Below the pieces are notes generated by a model. The model saw only the letters and a list, made by a program, of their open reading frames with translations, searched no databases and was not told where the DNA came from. Made by a program: the position numbers and the translations under genes. A stretch of 64,000 bases of DNA from Anaerorudis cellulosivorans (GTDB lineage Bacteria > Bacteroidota > Bacteroidia > Bacteroidales > Dysgonomonadaceae), in assembly GCF_025943985.1 (NCBI RefSeq), contig NZ_JAPCWE010000002.1, positions 177,327-241,326 on the forward strand, in the 5' to 3' direction. Shown here in pieces: positions 36,845-47,529 of this stretch (within the stretch, counting starts at the first letter, position 1; every line of letters starts with the position of its first letter).

Positions 36845-38236
36845 CTACAGTAAATTGCTTGCCAATTCCGACAATTCGCTTCGTTCGCCCTTAATCAGAT
36901 TAACATGAGCGAAAATAGGTTGCCCTTTCATTTTATCGATCATATAAGCCAATCCGTTGGATTGAGAATCGAGATAAGGAGAGTCGATCTGCTGAAGATC
37001 GCCGGTAAATACCATTTTTGTTCCTTCTCCTGCACGGGTAATAATGGTCTTCACTTCATGAGGAGTGAGATTCTGGGCCTCATCGATAATACAAAAAGTC
37101 TCCGAGAGGCTGCGTCCGCGAATAAAAGCCAATGCTTCAATTGCAAGCTGCCCCGATCGTTCCATTTCATCAATAAGGCGCTGTTCGGGACTGTTTGACC
37201 CAAGGTGCGATTTAATAACATTAAGGTTATCGAACAGCGGTTGCATATAGGGTGCTACTTTTTGTTTCTCGTCGCCGGGCAAATATCCAAGATCCTTATT
37301 TGACAACGATACAATTGGACGAGCAAGAAGAATCTGGTTGTAGAGTTTATGTTGTTTCAATGCCGACGCCAGGGCAAGCAACGTTTTCCCGGTTCCCGCT
37401 TTTCCCGTAAGGGCAACCAACTTTATCTGGGGATCATTCAATACTTCAAAAGCAAAAGCTTGCTCGGCATTGCGTGGCTGAATACCGAAATTGGTTTCTT
37501 TTTCGATTTTTTTGATTTTTTGCGTGAAAGGATTGTATCGCACCAATACACTGTTGCGATTGCTTTTGAGTATAAAACATTGATTCGGTTCTATTGCAGT
37601 AGGAAAATCGAATTCGTCAAAATCGACTCCGACAGGGTTTGCATAGATTCTATCGATCAGTTCGGGATCAATTCCATCGAAAACCAATTCTTCCTGTTCG
37701 AAAATATCGATATCGGTAACTTTATCCGTAATATAATCTTCGGCAAGCAATCCCAACGAACGCGCTTTCATGCGTAAGTTGATGTCTTTGGATATGAGAA
37801 TGGTTTTCATGTGGGGATATTTCTCCGTGAGCGTCAACAGTGTAGAAAGAATGCGATTATCGGGGCTTTTTTCGGGAAAAGCCTCTAAAATTTTAGGGTG
37901 ATCCGGAACATTTACGATATAGAGTTTCCCGCGTCCTACCCCCAATTCGGCTCCATTCATAAACAAATCATCGTCGGTAATCAGATCGAGTTCGCGAATA
38001 AAAGCACGGGCATTGAAATTGATCTGATCGTTTCCCTTCTTAAATTTATCCAGTTCTTCCAATACAACAAAAGGAATATAGATATCGTTTTCTTCAAAAT
38101 TATCCAAGCATTTATAATCATGAAGAATAACATTGGTATCGAGAATAAAATTCTTTTTTGTGGATGATGCGGATTTTTTTGATTTGGCGGTTTCCGATTT
38201 TGCTTTTTCCGAAGCAATTTGATCTGTTTTTCCCAT
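36845..38236 (-). CDS. PhoH-family ATPase with N-terminal PIN domain
   Basis: 463 residues. A Lys/Ser-rich start is followed by a PIN-like RNase domain (about 29-160, [12 protein letters not shown] with the first catalytic Asp) and a PhoH ATPase domain from about residue 255, with Walker [12 protein letters not shown] and Walker [16 protein letters not shown]. This PIN-PhoH2 type couples RNA unwinding with RNA cleavage in other bacteria. A -7-like box with one mismatch (CATATTTG on the minus strand, 38280-38287) is a candidate promoter. It is divergent from hisS. Confidence 0.9.
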   Translation of the reverse strand: MGKTDQIASEKAKSETAKSKKSASSTKKNFILDTNVILHDYKCLDNFEENDIYIPFVVLEELDKFKKGNDQINFNARAFIRELDLITDDDLFMNGAELGVGRGKLYIVNVPDHPKILEAFPEKSPDNRILSTLLTLTEKYPHMKTILISKDINLRMKARSLGLLAEDYITDKVTDIDIFEQEELVFDGIDPELIDRIYANPVGVDFDEFDFPTAIEPNQCFILKSNRNSVLVRYNPFTQKIKKIEKETNFGIQPRNAEQAFAFEVLNDPQIKLVALTGKAGTGKTLLALASALKQHKLYNQILLARPIVSLSNKDLGYLPGDEKQKVAPYMQPLFDNLNVIKSHLGSNSPEQRLIDEMERSGQLAIEALAFIRGRSLSETFCIIDEAQNLTPHEVKTIITRAGEGTKMVFTGDLQQIDSPYLDSQSNGLAYMIDKMKGQPIFAHVNLIKGERSELSELASNLL

Positions 38237-38390
38237 TTTTCGTTGGAGTTAAAAGTATTTACTATTTTAAATAAAAACGCAAATATGCTAAGATTGTTTT
38301 TCCTCAATCCGATTTCAAACGCTAAGATACAAACAAAAAATACAATATTTCTACAAGAAAGGGGTATTTTTAGTTTTCTCCATAATTCAT

Positions 38391-38398
38391 TACCTTTG
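38391..38398 (+). promoter_or_regulatory. -7 promoter box for hisS (TACCTTTG)
   Basis: Perfect consensus, 28 bases before the hisS ATG at 38426. It lies within a longer in-frame extension, which is therefore not translated. Confidence 0.7.
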
Positions 38399-38425
38399 CA
38401 TGGTAAAACAAAGGTAAAAGTAACG

Positions 38426-39811
38426 ATGCAAAAACCTTCCATTCCCAAAGGAACGCGCGATTTTTCGCCCGAAGAGATGGCAAAGCGCAACTATATTTTC
38501 GACACCATTAAGAAAGTATTCCAATTGTTCGGCTTCCGTCAAATCGAAACGCCGGCTATGGAAAATTTATCTACACTCTTGGGAAAGTACGGTGAAGAAG
38601 GCGATAAATTGTTGTTCAAGATACTCAATTCCGGCGACTTTCTTTCAGCCTTAACGCCGGAAGACCTTCAAGAAGGAAATTCAACAAAAACAGCGATCAA
38701 AATTGCCGAAAAAGGATTACGATATGATCTTACTGTTCCTTTTGCTCGCTATGTGGTCATGCATCGACAGGAAATCACTTTTCCTTTCAAACGTTTTCAG
38801 ATTCAGCCGGTATGGCGAGCCGACAGGCCACAAAAAGGGCGCTACAGGGAATTTTTTCAATGTGATGCCGATATTATCGGATCCGATTCGTTATTAAACG
38901 AAGTGGAACTCCTTCAAATGATCGATGAAGTATTTAAACGGCTGAATATCCGCATCATTACAAAATTGAACAACCGGAAAATCCTTTCTGGCATTGCCGA
39001 AATTATTGGCGAAGCCGACAAAATAACGGATATTACAGTTGCTATCGACAAACTGGAAAAGATCGGACTTGAAAACGTAAATGAAGAATTACGTTCGAAG
39101 AATATTTCTCGGGAAGCTATCGACAAGCTGCAACCCATTATTTTATTGAACGGTAGCAACGAGAAAAAAATAGACACACTAAAAAAAACGCTTTCTTCAT
39201 CTGAAACCGGATTAAAAGGAATAGAAGAAATCGAATTTATTTTAAACAAAACCGGATTGCTGTCATTTGAAAATCGAATCGAACTCGATCTTACCCTCGC
39301 ACGTGGTTTGAATTATTACACAGGAAGCATTATCGAGGTTAAAGCTATTGATGTTGAAATAGGGAGTATTACCGGCGGTGGGCGGTATGACAATCTCACC
39401 GGCATTTTCGGTCTCCCCCATGTATCGGGAGTGGGTATCTCTTTTGGTGCCGACCGCATCTACGATGTACTGAACCGACTCAATCTCTATCCCGATAACC
39501 TAACCGGGGGAACCGACATTCTGTTTGTTAATTTCGGCGAACAAGAAGAAAACTTCATTCTTCCTCTCCTCACGCTATTGCGCAGCAAAGGGATTTCGGC
39601 AGAAATTTATCCCGAACCGGCAAAAATAAAAAAACAACTCTCTTATGCCGATACGAATCATATCCCTTTTGTTGCCCTTATAGGCGAAAACGAAATTTCC
39701 AAAGGGGAAATCACTCTCAAAAACATGAAATCGGGAGAACAAACAAGACTGACTCGAGAACAACTCATAACCTTGTTCTTGAAAAAAACCGACACCGGTA
39801 AGCCCTTATGA
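38426..39811 (+). CDS. hisS: Histidyl-tRNA synthetase
   Basis: 461 residues from the ATG at 38426 ([18 protein letters not shown]), the conserved HisRS opening. Class II motifs are visible, including the [13 protein letters not shown] block and motif 2 [29 protein letters not shown]; the histidine A motif is [15 protein letters not shown] and motif 3 is GGGRYDNL...[11 protein letters not shown]-terminal anticodon-binding domain follows. It charges tRNA-His. Its stop overlaps the ABC-F start by four bases, so the two are translationally coupled. Confidence 0.95.
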   Translation: MQKPSIPKGTRDFSPEEMAKRNYIFDTIKKVFQLFGFRQIETPAMENLSTLLGKYGEEGDKLLFKILNSGDFLSALTPEDLQEGNSTKTAIKIAEKGLRYDLTVPFARYVVMHRQEITFPFKRFQIQPVWRADRPQKGRYREFFQCDADIIGSDSLLNEVELLQMIDEVFKRLNIRIITKLNNRKILSGIAEIIGEADKITDITVAIDKLEKIGLENVNEELRSKNISREAIDKLQPIILLNGSNEKKIDTLKKTLSSSETGLKGIEEIEFILNKTGLLSFENRIELDLTLARGLNYYTGSIIEVKAIDVEIGSITGGGRYDNLTGIFGLPHVSGVGISFGADRIYDVLNRLNLYPDNLTGGTDILFVNFGEQEENFILPLLTLLRSKGISAEIYPEPAKIKKQLSYADTNHIPFVALIGENEISKGEITLKNMKSGEQTRLTREQLITLFLKKTDTGKPL

Positions 39812-41757
39812 TTTCCATAGAAAATCTTTCCGTTGAATTTGGCGGGTTCACTTTGCTGAACGATATATCGTTTGTGTTGAATAAAAACGAACGTACAGCT
39901 TTGGTTGGCAAAAACGGAGCAGGAAAATCTACCTTACTCAAAATCTTAGCAGGAATTCAACATCCTACTCGAGGGAGGGTTTCCTATCCGAAAGAAATCT
40001 CCATCGGATATCTTCCGCAACAAATGAAGTTGAACGACACATTCTCGGTAAAAGAGGAAGCCGCCCAAGCATTCAAACATCTGCAAGAAATGGAAAACGA
40101 GCTCGAAAAGCTACACCGCCGGCTTGCCGAACGAACCGATTACGAATCGGAAGATTATCAACGAATCATTCAACGTTCAGCCGATCTGCAGGAATTGTTA
40201 CTAATGTCGGGTATCAATAATTTTGAGGCCGAAATAGAAAAGACACTCATCGGGTTAGGATTTTCGCGAGAAGATTTCGATCGCCCGACAAAAGAATTCA
40301 GCGGAGGGTGGCGCATGCGCATCGAACTGGCAAAAATTTTGTTGCAGACACCCGATGTGTTGTTGTTGGACGAACCCACCAATCATCTCGATATCGAATC
40401 CATCCAATGGCTGGAAAATTTTTTGGCAACCCATGCTAATGCACTGATGCTGGTATCGCACGATCGTGCCTTTCTCGATGCAGTTACCAACCGCACAATC
40501 GAGATTATATGCGGAAAAATTTACGATTATAAAGTGAGTTACTCCGAATATGTGGAACTGCACAAAAAACGGCGTGAACAGCAACTCCGCGCTTATGAAA
40601 ACCAACAAAAACAAATTCAGAAAACCGAAGAGTTTATCGAACGTTTCCGCTATAAGCCGACTAAATCCAACCAAGTACAATCGCGTATCAAACAACTGGA
40701 AAAAATTGAAGTAATTGAAGTTGACGAGGTGGATAATTCCCATCTGAATTTGAAATTCCCTCCTGCACCACGGTCCGGATCATACCCTGTGATAATGGAA
40801 AATGTAACGAAAAGTTATGGCGATCATGTGGTATTCTCTGATGTAAACATGACCATCCATCGGGGCGATAAAGTGGCCTTTGTAGGTAAAAACGGTGAAG
40901 GAAAATCGACCCTCGTCAAATGCATCATGAACGAAATCGATTTTCAAGGCAAACTTGAATTGGGGCACAATGTAAAGATCGGCTATTTTGCCCAGAATCA
41001 GGCACAATTGCTCGATGAAAATCTGACAGTTTTCGAAACCATCGATCAGGTTGCCACAGGAGATATTCGAAACAAAATACGTGATATTTTGGGTGCCTTC
41101 ATGTTTGGCGGAGAAGCATCGGAGAAAAAAGTTAAAGCACTTTCCGGCGGCGAGCGTAGCCGACTGGCAATGATACGTCTGCTTCTCGAACCGGTGAATC
41201 TGCTCATCCTCGATGAGCCGACAAACCATCTGGATATGGCGTCGAAAGATGTTCTGAAAAAAGCCATTTCCGAATTCGATGGCACAGCCATCATCGTTTC
41301 ACACGACCGGGATTTTCTCAATGAACTTGTTACAAAGGTTTATGAATTTGGCAGAGGAAAAGTTATTGAGCATTTGGGCGGCATCTACGATTTTCTGGCA
41401 AAAAAGAAACTGGAAAATCTGCAACAACTGGAAACTTCTTTACATAGCTCAACTCTTGCTCCGGTAGAAAAAAAAGATAATCGGAAATCGGAAAATAAAC
41501 TTTCCTACCAAGAACAAAAAGAACAGAACAAGCAAATCAAAAGGCTTGAAAAAGAAATTCAAGAAATAGAAGAAAAAATCACAAAAATGGAAGAAAAACT
41601 TTCCTCCATCGAATCCGAACTCATTACTCCGGAAGAAGCATCAAATGTTTCTTTGCTCCAATCATATATCGACTTAAAAAACAAAATTACCATTACAATG
41701 AACATTTGGGAACAACTAACGTTGGAAATGGAGAAGGTGCAAATGAACATGCAATGA
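39808..41757 (+). CDS. ABC-F family ATPase (ribosome-associated)
   Basis: 649 residues with two complete ABC domains and no membrane helix. Domain 1: GKNGAGKST (about 34), FSGGW signature, [11 protein letters not shown]. Domain 2: [31 protein letters not shown]. The charged interdomain linker (about 240-320) and a C-terminal coiled coil rich in Lys/Glu (about 550-640) match Uup/YdiF-type ABC-F proteins, which act on ribosomes or on DNA structures rather than in transport. It is encoded between hisS and a PlsC-type acyltransferase with four-base overlaps on both sides. Confidence 0.9.
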   Translation: MISIENLSVEFGGFTLLNDISFVLNKNERTALVGKNGAGKSTLLKILAGIQHPTRGRVSYPKEISIGYLPQQMKLNDTFSVKEEAAQAFKHLQEMENELEKLHRRLAERTDYESEDYQRIIQRSADLQELLLMSGINNFEAEIEKTLIGLGFSREDFDRPTKEFSGGWRMRIELAKILLQTPDVLLLDEPTNHLDIESIQWLENFLATHANALMLVSHDRAFLDAVTNRTIEIICGKIYDYKVSYSEYVELHKKRREQQLRAYENQQKQIQKTEEFIERFRYKPTKSNQVQSRIKQLEKIEVIEVDEVDNSHLNLKFPPAPRSGSYPVIMENVTKSYGDHVVFSDVNMTIHRGDKVAFVGKNGEGKSTLVKCIMNEIDFQGKLELGHNVKIGYFAQNQAQLLDENLTVFETIDQVATGDIRNKIRDILGAFMFGGEASEKKVKALSGGERSRLAMIRLLLEPVNLLILDEPTNHLDMASKDVLKKAISEFDGTAIIVSHDRDFLNELVTKVYEFGRGKVIEHLGGIYDFLAKKKLENLQQLETSLHSSTLAPVEKKDNRKSENKLSYQEQKEQNKQIKRLEKEIQEIEEKITKMEEKLSSIESELITPEEASNVSLLQSYIDLKNKITITMNIWEQLTLEMEKVQMNMQ

Positions 41758-42290
41758 AAATCAGCAAACTCATACTGAAACTATTCGGATGGAAAGTGGT
41801 AAATGTTCTGCCGGATATTCCCAAATGCGTAATTGCACTTGCACCACATACCAGCAATTGGGATTTCATAGTAGGAAAGCTGGCTTACAGTTCGTTGGGA
41901 AGAAATGCAAAATTTCTAATTAAAAAAGAATGGTTTTTCTTTCCTTTCAATCTACTTTTCAAGAGTATAGGAGGAATTCCTGTTGAAAGGGATAAGAAAA
42001 ATTGGCTTACCGACAAATTAGCCGAGGAATTTAACAAACACGAAAAATTTCAACTTGCAGTAACTCCCGAAGGCACTAGGAAACCGGTTAAAGAATGGAG
42101 AAAGGGTGATTATTACATTGCGCTAAAAGCCAATGTGCCTATTGTTTTAGTGGGAATCGATTACGCCAAGAAAGAGGTAATCTTTCTCGACACCTTTTAT
42201 CCCACCGGCGATTATGAAAAAGATATAGAAAAAATAAAAGCGCATTATAAGGGCATTACCGGAAAACATCCCCAAAACTTTTTACTTTGA
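41754..42290 (+). CDS. Small PlsC-type acyltransferase
   Basis: 178 residues from the ATG at 41754 that overlaps the ABC-F stop (ATGA); an earlier in-frame ATG lies inside ABC-F. It has acyltransferase motif I as APHTSNWDF (HxxxxD), GGIPVERDKK and motif III TPEGTRKPV. This short form is common in Bacteroidetes and resembles glycerol-acyltransferases that act on lysophospholipids or other lipids at the inner membrane. The substrate is not known. It converges on dinB with a nine-base overlap at the 3' ends. Confidence 0.83.
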   Translation: MKISKLILKLFGWKVVNVLPDIPKCVIALAPHTSNWDFIVGKLAYSSLGRNAKFLIKKEWFFFPFNLLFKSIGGIPVERDKKNWLTDKLAEEFNKHEKFQLAVTPEGTRKPVKEWRKGDYYIALKANVPIVLVGIDYAKKEVIFLDTFYPTGDYEKDIEKIKAHYKGITGKHPQNFLL

Positions 42291-43385
42291 TGAAGAATCA
42301 TCAAACTCTTTAAAATCGAAAGACAACTGAAGGGGTTGCTCTTCCCGCGATATTTCCATCTCAGGATTTCGGAGCGAAAGTCCCATCAGACGGATTTTTT
42401 TTTCCTGAATATCTTCAACCGATAAAAGCAATTCCTTTCCCAACTCAAAAATCTGATGATAGGTTTTGATAAGATAATCTACCGTTCTACTTCGAGTAAT
42501 AAGTGTAAAATCGGCATACTTTATTTTAAGCGTAAGTGTTTTGGCAAAAAATTTACGTTTCTCGGCCCTTCTGTACAGTTCTTCCGAAATCTCATCCAAA
42601 GCCCTTAATGCATCAACCATTTCATAAATATCCTCAGGAAAAGTTTCTTCGGTTCCCAACGATTTTCGGATATGTTCCGATTCCACTTCACGATCATCGA
42701 TTCCGCGTGCAAACCAATAGTAAACACTTCCTACTTTTCCGAAATGCTTTACAAGATCCGTTTCTGCCCATTGTTTCAAATCATACCCGGTTTTTATACC
42801 CATTTCGTTCATTCTGGCAGCCGTTACTTTACCCACGCCGAAAAAACGCTCTACGGGCAATCGTTCAATAAAAGCTTCAGCCTTTTCCGGTGGTATAACA
42901 AACAAACCGTTGGGTTTGCGGTAATCTGATGCGATTTTGGCCAAAAATTTATTGTACGACACACCGGCAGAAGCCGTTAAACGTGTACGATTGTATATTT
43001 TCTGTTTGATCTCTTTTGCTATTGCCGTTGCCGAGTGAATACCTTTTTTATTAACCGTAACATCCAAAAAAGCCTCGTCGAGCGACAAAGGCTCCACCTT
43101 ATCGGTATATTCAAGAAAAATCTGCATGATCTGATGGGATACCTCCCGATAAATGTCAAAACGAGGCATAACAAAAATCAGATGAGGACATTTTTGCAGA
43201 GCAATAACCGATGCCATTGCCGAATGAATGCCATAACGCCGAGCCTCATAGCTGGCAGCGGCAACCACACCGCGTTTCCCTCCATAACCCACGGCAACAG
43301 GTTTCCCGCGGTATTCAGGATTATCGCGCTGTTCAATAGAAGCATAAAAAGCATCCATATCGATATGGATTATCTTGCGAATCAT
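42282..43385 (-). CDS. dinB: DNA polymerase IV (Y family)
   Basis: 367 residues. Catalytic acidic residues are in IIHIDMDAFYASIEQRD and LSLDEAFLDVT; the steric-gate region and YEARRYGIHSAMAS are typical. HhH motifs follow in FGVGKVTAARMNEMGI, then the little-finger domain. It performs translesion synthesis. It lacks an evident C-terminal beta-clamp motif other than the final LQLSFDF, which fits the QLxLF-type clamp-binding sequence. It follows thpR by 34 bases. No LexA-like operator was recognised. Confidence 0.94.
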   Translation of the reverse strand: MIRKIIHIDMDAFYASIEQRDNPEYRGKPVAVGYGGKRGVVAAASYEARRYGIHSAMASVIALQKCPHLIFVMPRFDIYREVSHQIMQIFLEYTDKVEPLSLDEAFLDVTVNKKGIHSATAIAKEIKQKIYNRTRLTASAGVSYNKFLAKIASDYRKPNGLFVIPPEKAEAFIERLPVERFFGVGKVTAARMNEMGIKTGYDLKQWAETDLVKHFGKVGSVYYWFARGIDDREVESEHIRKSLGTEETFPEDIYEMVDALRALDEISEELYRRAEKRKFFAKTLTLKIKYADFTLITRSRTVDYLIKTYHQIFELGKELLLSVEDIQEKKIRLMGLSLRNPEMEISREEQPLQLSFDFKEFDDSSSK

Positions 43386-43419
43386 AACAATACATATAAA
43401 ATATACCGCTCACCACGAC

Positions 43420-43998
43420 CTAGTTATTTTCGGACTTCAACGAAAAAATTTCCATAGGATAGTAAGACGCTCCATGAGGAGACAATCGGCTTTCGAACAG
43501 CACGATTTCATTGGCTTCATACTGCACAGGGTGAGAAAATTGAGAAATCGTCAACGCTCGATTTAATGAAGGTTCAATGGTTTGACCGGGAATAAATCGC
43601 CCTATCGTTAGATGAGGATTGAAAAATTTTTCATTGGAAATAAAACCCAGAGAAACTACCTCACGGTCTATCCTTTTTTTCAATTCGAATAAAATTTCGG
43701 GAGCCTCAATTCCCAACCAAAGCACTCGGGGCTCATGCCCTTTCTTAAACAAACCCGGATTCGTCAATTTAAAAGAAAAAACGGGCATTCCTTCCACCGC
43801 TGAACGAATTGCGTCTTTCAATTCGGCTAATTGATCCACAGGAACTTCGCCAAAAAAGAACAGCGTCAAATGGTACGATTCGGGATTTACCCACTTGATG
43901 CGGTATTTTCGCAGCAAATGCTTCAATTCTTTCGCCTTATTCGCAGCCGGTTCAACAGGAATAAGGGGTAAAGCAAGAAAAGTACGTTTGGACTGCAT
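43420..43998 (-). CDS. thpR: RNA 2',3'-cyclic phosphodiesterase (2H family)
   Basis: 192 residues with the two catalytic HxT/S motifs: YHLTLFFFGEV (about residue 43) and PHLTIGRF (about 129), spaced as in the ThpR/LigT family. The enzyme opens 2',3'-cyclic phosphates on RNA ends or, historically, ligates tRNA halves. It lies 31 bases after the DUF3575 gene and 34 before dinB. Confidence 0.9.
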   Translation of the reverse strand: MQSKRTFLALPLIPVEPAANKAKELKHLLRKYRIKWVNPESYHLTLFFFGEVPVDQLAELKDAIRSAVEGMPVFSFKLTNPGLFKKGHEPRVLWLGIEAPEILFELKKRIDREVVSLGFISNEKFFNPHLTIGRFIPGQTIEPSLNRALTISQFSHPVQYEANEIVLFESRLSPHGASYYPMEIFSLKSENN

Positions 43999-44029
43999 AA
44001 AGAAGAAAAGACCTTAATCTTCCCCTATT

Positions 44030-44608
44030 TTAATTGATAACATATGTAATGGATATTGCTCCTTTGGTAGGACCGAAATAGTTTTTCTTGTTTTCTCCGA
44101 TTTTTGATCCGTTTTCCCCCAATGAATAGATATCGTAATCGAATCGTGCATATCCTACTCCCAATGTTGCTTCCAAGCCCCAGCGAGAACTTAATACCCA
44201 CTGATAACCGTAACTGACACCAAAGCCAATGGCAGATCCGTCATACCGTCGATCTTTCAGATTTTTCAGTTTCCATATGGGAATATCCACTCCTCCCATG
44301 TTGAATTGTCCACCTACGCCGTGCAATCCAAAAAAATGGCCGTTATACGTTTCGTTAAGCCAATAACGTGCTTCAGGCCACACAACCCAATGTTTAATCT
44401 GCTTGTCATCACCGAATTTGAAGGGATTGAATCCTGCAGATAACTCAATACTCACATTATCAGTCACAGCAACCTCTGCTCCAAGATTGGGCGATGCGGT
44501 CAACCAATACGGAATATTCGTTTTCAACATTGTTTTTTGAGCATATGCACAAAAAGATAGTCCTATCAATAAAAAAAGGACAAAAGGAATTTTTTTCATC
44601 GCATTCAT
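44030..44608 (-). CDS. DUF3575 outer-membrane-type protein
   Basis: 192 residues with a signal peptide (FVLFLLIGLSFCAYAQ). The mature part alternates short hydrophobic beta strands with turns (NIPYWLTASPNLGAEVAV, VVWPEARYWLN, GFGVSYGYQWVL, WGLEATLGVGYARFDY) and ends in ITYVIN, a C-terminal pattern of small beta barrels. DUF3575 proteins are Bacteroidales outer-membrane proteins linked to fimbrial or surface components; the role here is not known. A -7 box lies about 50 bases upstream; thpR and dinB follow. Confidence 0.82.
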   Translation of the reverse strand: MNAMKKIPFVLFLLIGLSFCAYAQKTMLKTNIPYWLTASPNLGAEVAVTDNVSIELSAGFNPFKFGDDKQIKHWVVWPEARYWLNETYNGHFFGLHGVGGQFNMGGVDIPIWKLKNLKDRRYDGSAIGFGVSYGYQWVLSSRWGLEATLGVGYARFDYDIYSLGENGSKIGENKKNYFGPTKGAISITYVIN

Positions 44609-44657
44609 TGTTTTTCAATTTAATTTAGAATAACACAATTAAATGATCCGTTATCGG

Positions 44658-44665
44658 CAAAGATA
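44658..44665 (-). promoter_or_regulatory. -7 promoter box (TATCTTTG on minus strand)
   Basis: CAAAGATA on the plus strand, giving a leader of about 43 nt to the DUF3575 gene. It marks the boundary with the mannan locus, whose last gene ends at 44764. Confidence 0.66.
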
Positions 44666-44763
44666 AAAGAAAATTGCAAGAGAATAACAATTATAAGGAT
44701 AATTTTTCACAAATAATCCCGCCAACATAAGTTTATAGGTTACAATCACAAAAGTTACAGGTT

Positions 44764-46194
44764 TTACTTTTCGAAATTATCCGTTCTGAAAGGCACCACA
44801 GGCAATTCGCGTGTATTGTAAAGATTCCCGATTTGAAAATTCTTGAAGCAATATCTTACCGCTACGGGGTTCGGAATATTTTCATTCGAAACAATCAGTA
44901 TCCTGTTGTTCAAATCGACCTCAACCTTAGCCGGACGAAAAATCCGATCATCTCCGGCAATCTCGAAACCATTTATGCCCACCGTTCTGCTGAAACCGTT
45001 CTCGGCATGGTTGAAAGAAAGGTAAATTTTTCCGTCTTTTATTTCCATCGATTTATACTCCGGTCCGTGACAAGCAACACCCGTATGACCATAAGTTTGC
45101 GAAAGAGCCATAAAAGCAAGCCTCTTTCCTACATCGATTTTATTGCGAGGATGAATATTGGTCTTTTCGTAATCTTCTACCAAATCGTTGGTCGAAATCA
45201 TGCCACTATTGGTAATCTGTGATTGTGCCTTGAATTGGGCTTCGCGCAGCAGTGCACCGGAGGTACCGGTCTCACCATCACCATAAATCCAAGGAGCAAT
45301 TTCAACGTAATAAAAAGGCAAATCGCCCAATCCCCAATCCTTCCTCCAAAGATTGACCATGTTGGCAAGTCGCTCGGCATATACTTGGTGATGCCCGACA
45401 TTTGATTCGCCCTGATACCAGATAAAACCTTTAATGGTATAGTGAATCAACGGACATATCATCGCATTATACATCAACATAGGACGATACATCGGATTAA
45501 GACTGTTGATAGCTTTTTCGCTCAAATCGACATCGGGATAAGTTTCCAAAATTTCGCGGCTTGTCCAACCTTCCACACGTGAACCTCCCCAACTGGAAAC
45601 AATAATCCCGATCGGTACATTTAATGTTTGATACAGTGTTTGCGCAAAATGATAAGCCGTGGCACTGAAACCCGGCGCATTTTCAGGGGTACATGCTTGC
45701 CACTTCCCCTTAACGGTTTCCTGAGGTTCCATCGCTGCAGTTTTGGGAATGGTAACGAAACGGATTCCCTCGTTTTGCCCTGCCATCGCAATGGTTTCGT
45801 TGGCTTTGAGAACCGGGTTGTTCCAGAAGCCGTTCAACGGCATCTCCATGTTGCTCTGTCCTGAAGCAAGCCAAACCTCTCCTATCAACACATTGTTCAG
45901 CGTTACTTTTTCGCCGTCGGAAATCGAAATGGAATAAGGAGTAAAACTTGCTGCAGGTGTGGCAACGGATACCTTCCAGTTCCCTTTTGTGTCGACCTTA
46001 ACTTTAGTAATTTCGGAAGTCCATGAAGGACGAATTTCAACTGTTTTTCCGGGATCAGATTTTCCCCAGAGATTAACTTTTGTGTTCTGTTGCAGAACCA
46101 TGTTATCGCTCAATATTTCAGGTAACGAAACTTTTGCACCAATTGAATTGGAAAAAATCAACAGGAGCATTAACGGTAAAATCTTGAATTTCAT
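44764..46194 (-). CDS. Sialate O-acetylesterase-type carbohydrate esterase
   Basis: 476 residues with a signal peptide. An N-terminal Ig-like domain (SDNMVLQQNTKVNLWGKSDPG) precedes an SGNH/SASA catalytic domain with VWLASGQSNMEMPL (nucleophile Ser), SWGGSRVEGWTSREIL, WYQGESNV and a C-terminal HPRNKIDVGKRLA (His). The family removes acetyl groups from sugars. In this locus a role in deacetylating mannan or glucomannan oligosaccharides is more likely than sialic acid, since no sialidase or sialate lyase is present. It is the last gene of the mannan operon, 59 bases after the epimerase. Confidence 0.85.
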   Translation of the reverse strand: MKFKILPLMLLLIFSNSIGAKVSLPEILSDNMVLQQNTKVNLWGKSDPGKTVEIRPSWTSEITKVKVDTKGNWKVSVATPAASFTPYSISISDGEKVTLNNVLIGEVWLASGQSNMEMPLNGFWNNPVLKANETIAMAGQNEGIRFVTIPKTAAMEPQETVKGKWQACTPENAPGFSATAYHFAQTLYQTLNVPIGIIVSSWGGSRVEGWTSREILETYPDVDLSEKAINSLNPMYRPMLMYNAMICPLIHYTIKGFIWYQGESNVGHHQVYAERLANMVNLWRKDWGLGDLPFYYVEIAPWIYGDGETGTSGALLREAQFKAQSQITNSGMISTNDLVEDYEKTNIHPRNKIDVGKRLAFMALSQTYGHTGVACHGPEYKSMEIKDGKIYLSFNHAENGFSRTVGINGFEIAGDDRIFRPAKVEVDLNNRILIVSNENIPNPVAVRYCFKNFQIGNLYNTRELPVVPFRTDNFEK

Positions 46195-46253
46195 TTTAGT
46201 AGGTATTTATTAATTATTTAATTACGATTATTTTTTACTGTTGAATATAATTG

Positions 46254-47483
46254 TTATTTAATTCGATTAATCAATTCGATACACATTCGGCTGTTGTGGT
46301 AAGGACATTTCCAAAATCCGGTTTTGTCGTTCAGTGTGTCTTTATGTCCGTCCTTAGAAACCGCCCAGTACCATTCACCATTTTCTTTGTCAATCAGGTT
46401 CTCTTTGATAAAATTCCAGGAATTGAAAACTTTTTTGAGATAAGATTCTTTATTTGAAAGTTGAAACGTATTAAAAAAACCGACAACAGCTTCTGCCTGC
46501 GGCCACCAATCGCTATTCGTGTCGAGGTGGTTGGTTACAACGTCTTTTTCGTTCATCAAGCCTCCGTCTTCACGAAGTCCTTCAACAGCTGCATCCGCAA
46601 CGCGAAAAACCACATTTCGCACTTTTTGCAGTGTTCCCACGTCTCCTAAAACAGTAGCTGCTTCATCCAACAACCAGGACGCTTCTATATCGTGTCCGAA
46701 AGATTGAATGAACGACTTACATGCCCAATTTTCATCGAAAAACAGATTCAAATGATATGTTTCGAAATTGATAATTTTGTCGAGAAACAGGTCAATCAAA
46801 TTTTTCAGCTGCATTTCCAATAAAGGGTTTTTCCAGACGCGAAACAAATTAGTGTAGGCTTCAAGCAGGTGCAAATGGGTGTTCATCGTCTTTTTTTCGT
46901 TGGCATCCTTATCGCTCAAACGTACATCGTCAAGCAAAAGCCAATCGCGACTGTATGCTTCGAAATAGCCATTTTTGTCCTTATCAAAACTGTATTTTTC
47001 TATCAGCGAAAAAAGTTCTTTTGCCTTTTTCAAAGCCACTTCATCACCGCTTGTACGATAAAATTCGACCAATGCATAAATGAAAAATGCCTGACTGTAA
47101 ATCTGTTTTTTGGTGTCGGCAGGTGAACCGTCTGCATTCAGCATCCAATAAGTTCCTCCAAATTCTTCATCAAAAAAATGGTTGAAAATATATTCCTTTG
47201 CGTGTTCTGCTTCTTTCAGATAAGCGTTGTTTTTTAAATAGAAAGCTGCTGAAGAAAAAGTCCACAAAATGCGTGCATTCAAAATTCCACCTCTTGGAGC
47301 GTTTTTAATCAACTGATTTTTACCGGTCATTTGCCCAAAATATCCACCACGTTCCAAATCTTTCATTTTCTCTGCCCAAAACGGAAGAATATCTTGCGTT
47401 AATTCGTCGTAAACTTCCTCCTTTAATTTTATTAGATTAAAAGAAATATCCTTGTTTGCTGTTTGTTTTGAATGATCTGTCAT
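46254..47483 (-). CDS. AGE-family epimerase, probably mannobiose 2-epimerase
   Basis: 409 residues, the normal size of the (alpha/alpha)6 barrel AGE family. Signature regions are GGYFGQMTG, NHFFDEEFGGTYWMLN, SFGHDIEASWLLDEAA (catalytic-site His), WWPQAEAVVGFFN and WKCPYHNSRMCIEL. N-acylglucosamine and cellobiose 2-epimerases share this fold. The neighbouring GH130, GH26 and symporter genes match the Bacteroides fragilis BF0771-BF0774 set, in which this gene converts mannobiose to mannosyl-glucose. No signal peptide, so cytoplasmic, as that pathway requires. Confidence 0.85.
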   Translation of the reverse strand: MTDHSKQTANKDISFNLIKLKEEVYDELTQDILPFWAEKMKDLERGGYFGQMTGKNQLIKNAPRGGILNARILWTFSSAAFYLKNNAYLKEAEHAKEYIFNHFFDEEFGGTYWMLNADGSPADTKKQIYSQAFFIYALVEFYRTSGDEVALKKAKELFSLIEKYSFDKDKNGYFEAYSRDWLLLDDVRLSDKDANEKKTMNTHLHLLEAYTNLFRVWKNPLLEMQLKNLIDLFLDKIINFETYHLNLFFDENWACKSFIQSFGHDIEASWLLDEAATVLGDVGTLQKVRNVVFRVADAAVEGLREDGGLMNEKDVVTNHLDTNSDWWPQAEAVVGFFNTFQLSNKESYLKKVFNSWNFIKENLIDKENGEWYWAVSKDGHKDTLNDKTGFWKCPYHNSRMCIELINRIK

Positions 47484-47529
47484 TCCTGAATCAACGATTT
47501 ACAATGTTTTGACTGATAATTTCAAGTTT

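Noticed and set aside
44764..47483. Sialic acid utilisation (AGE-family epimerase plus sialate O-acetylesterase)
   Set aside because: No sialidase, sialate lyase or ManNAc kinase is present, while GH26, GH130 and GH5 neighbours match mannan breakdown.
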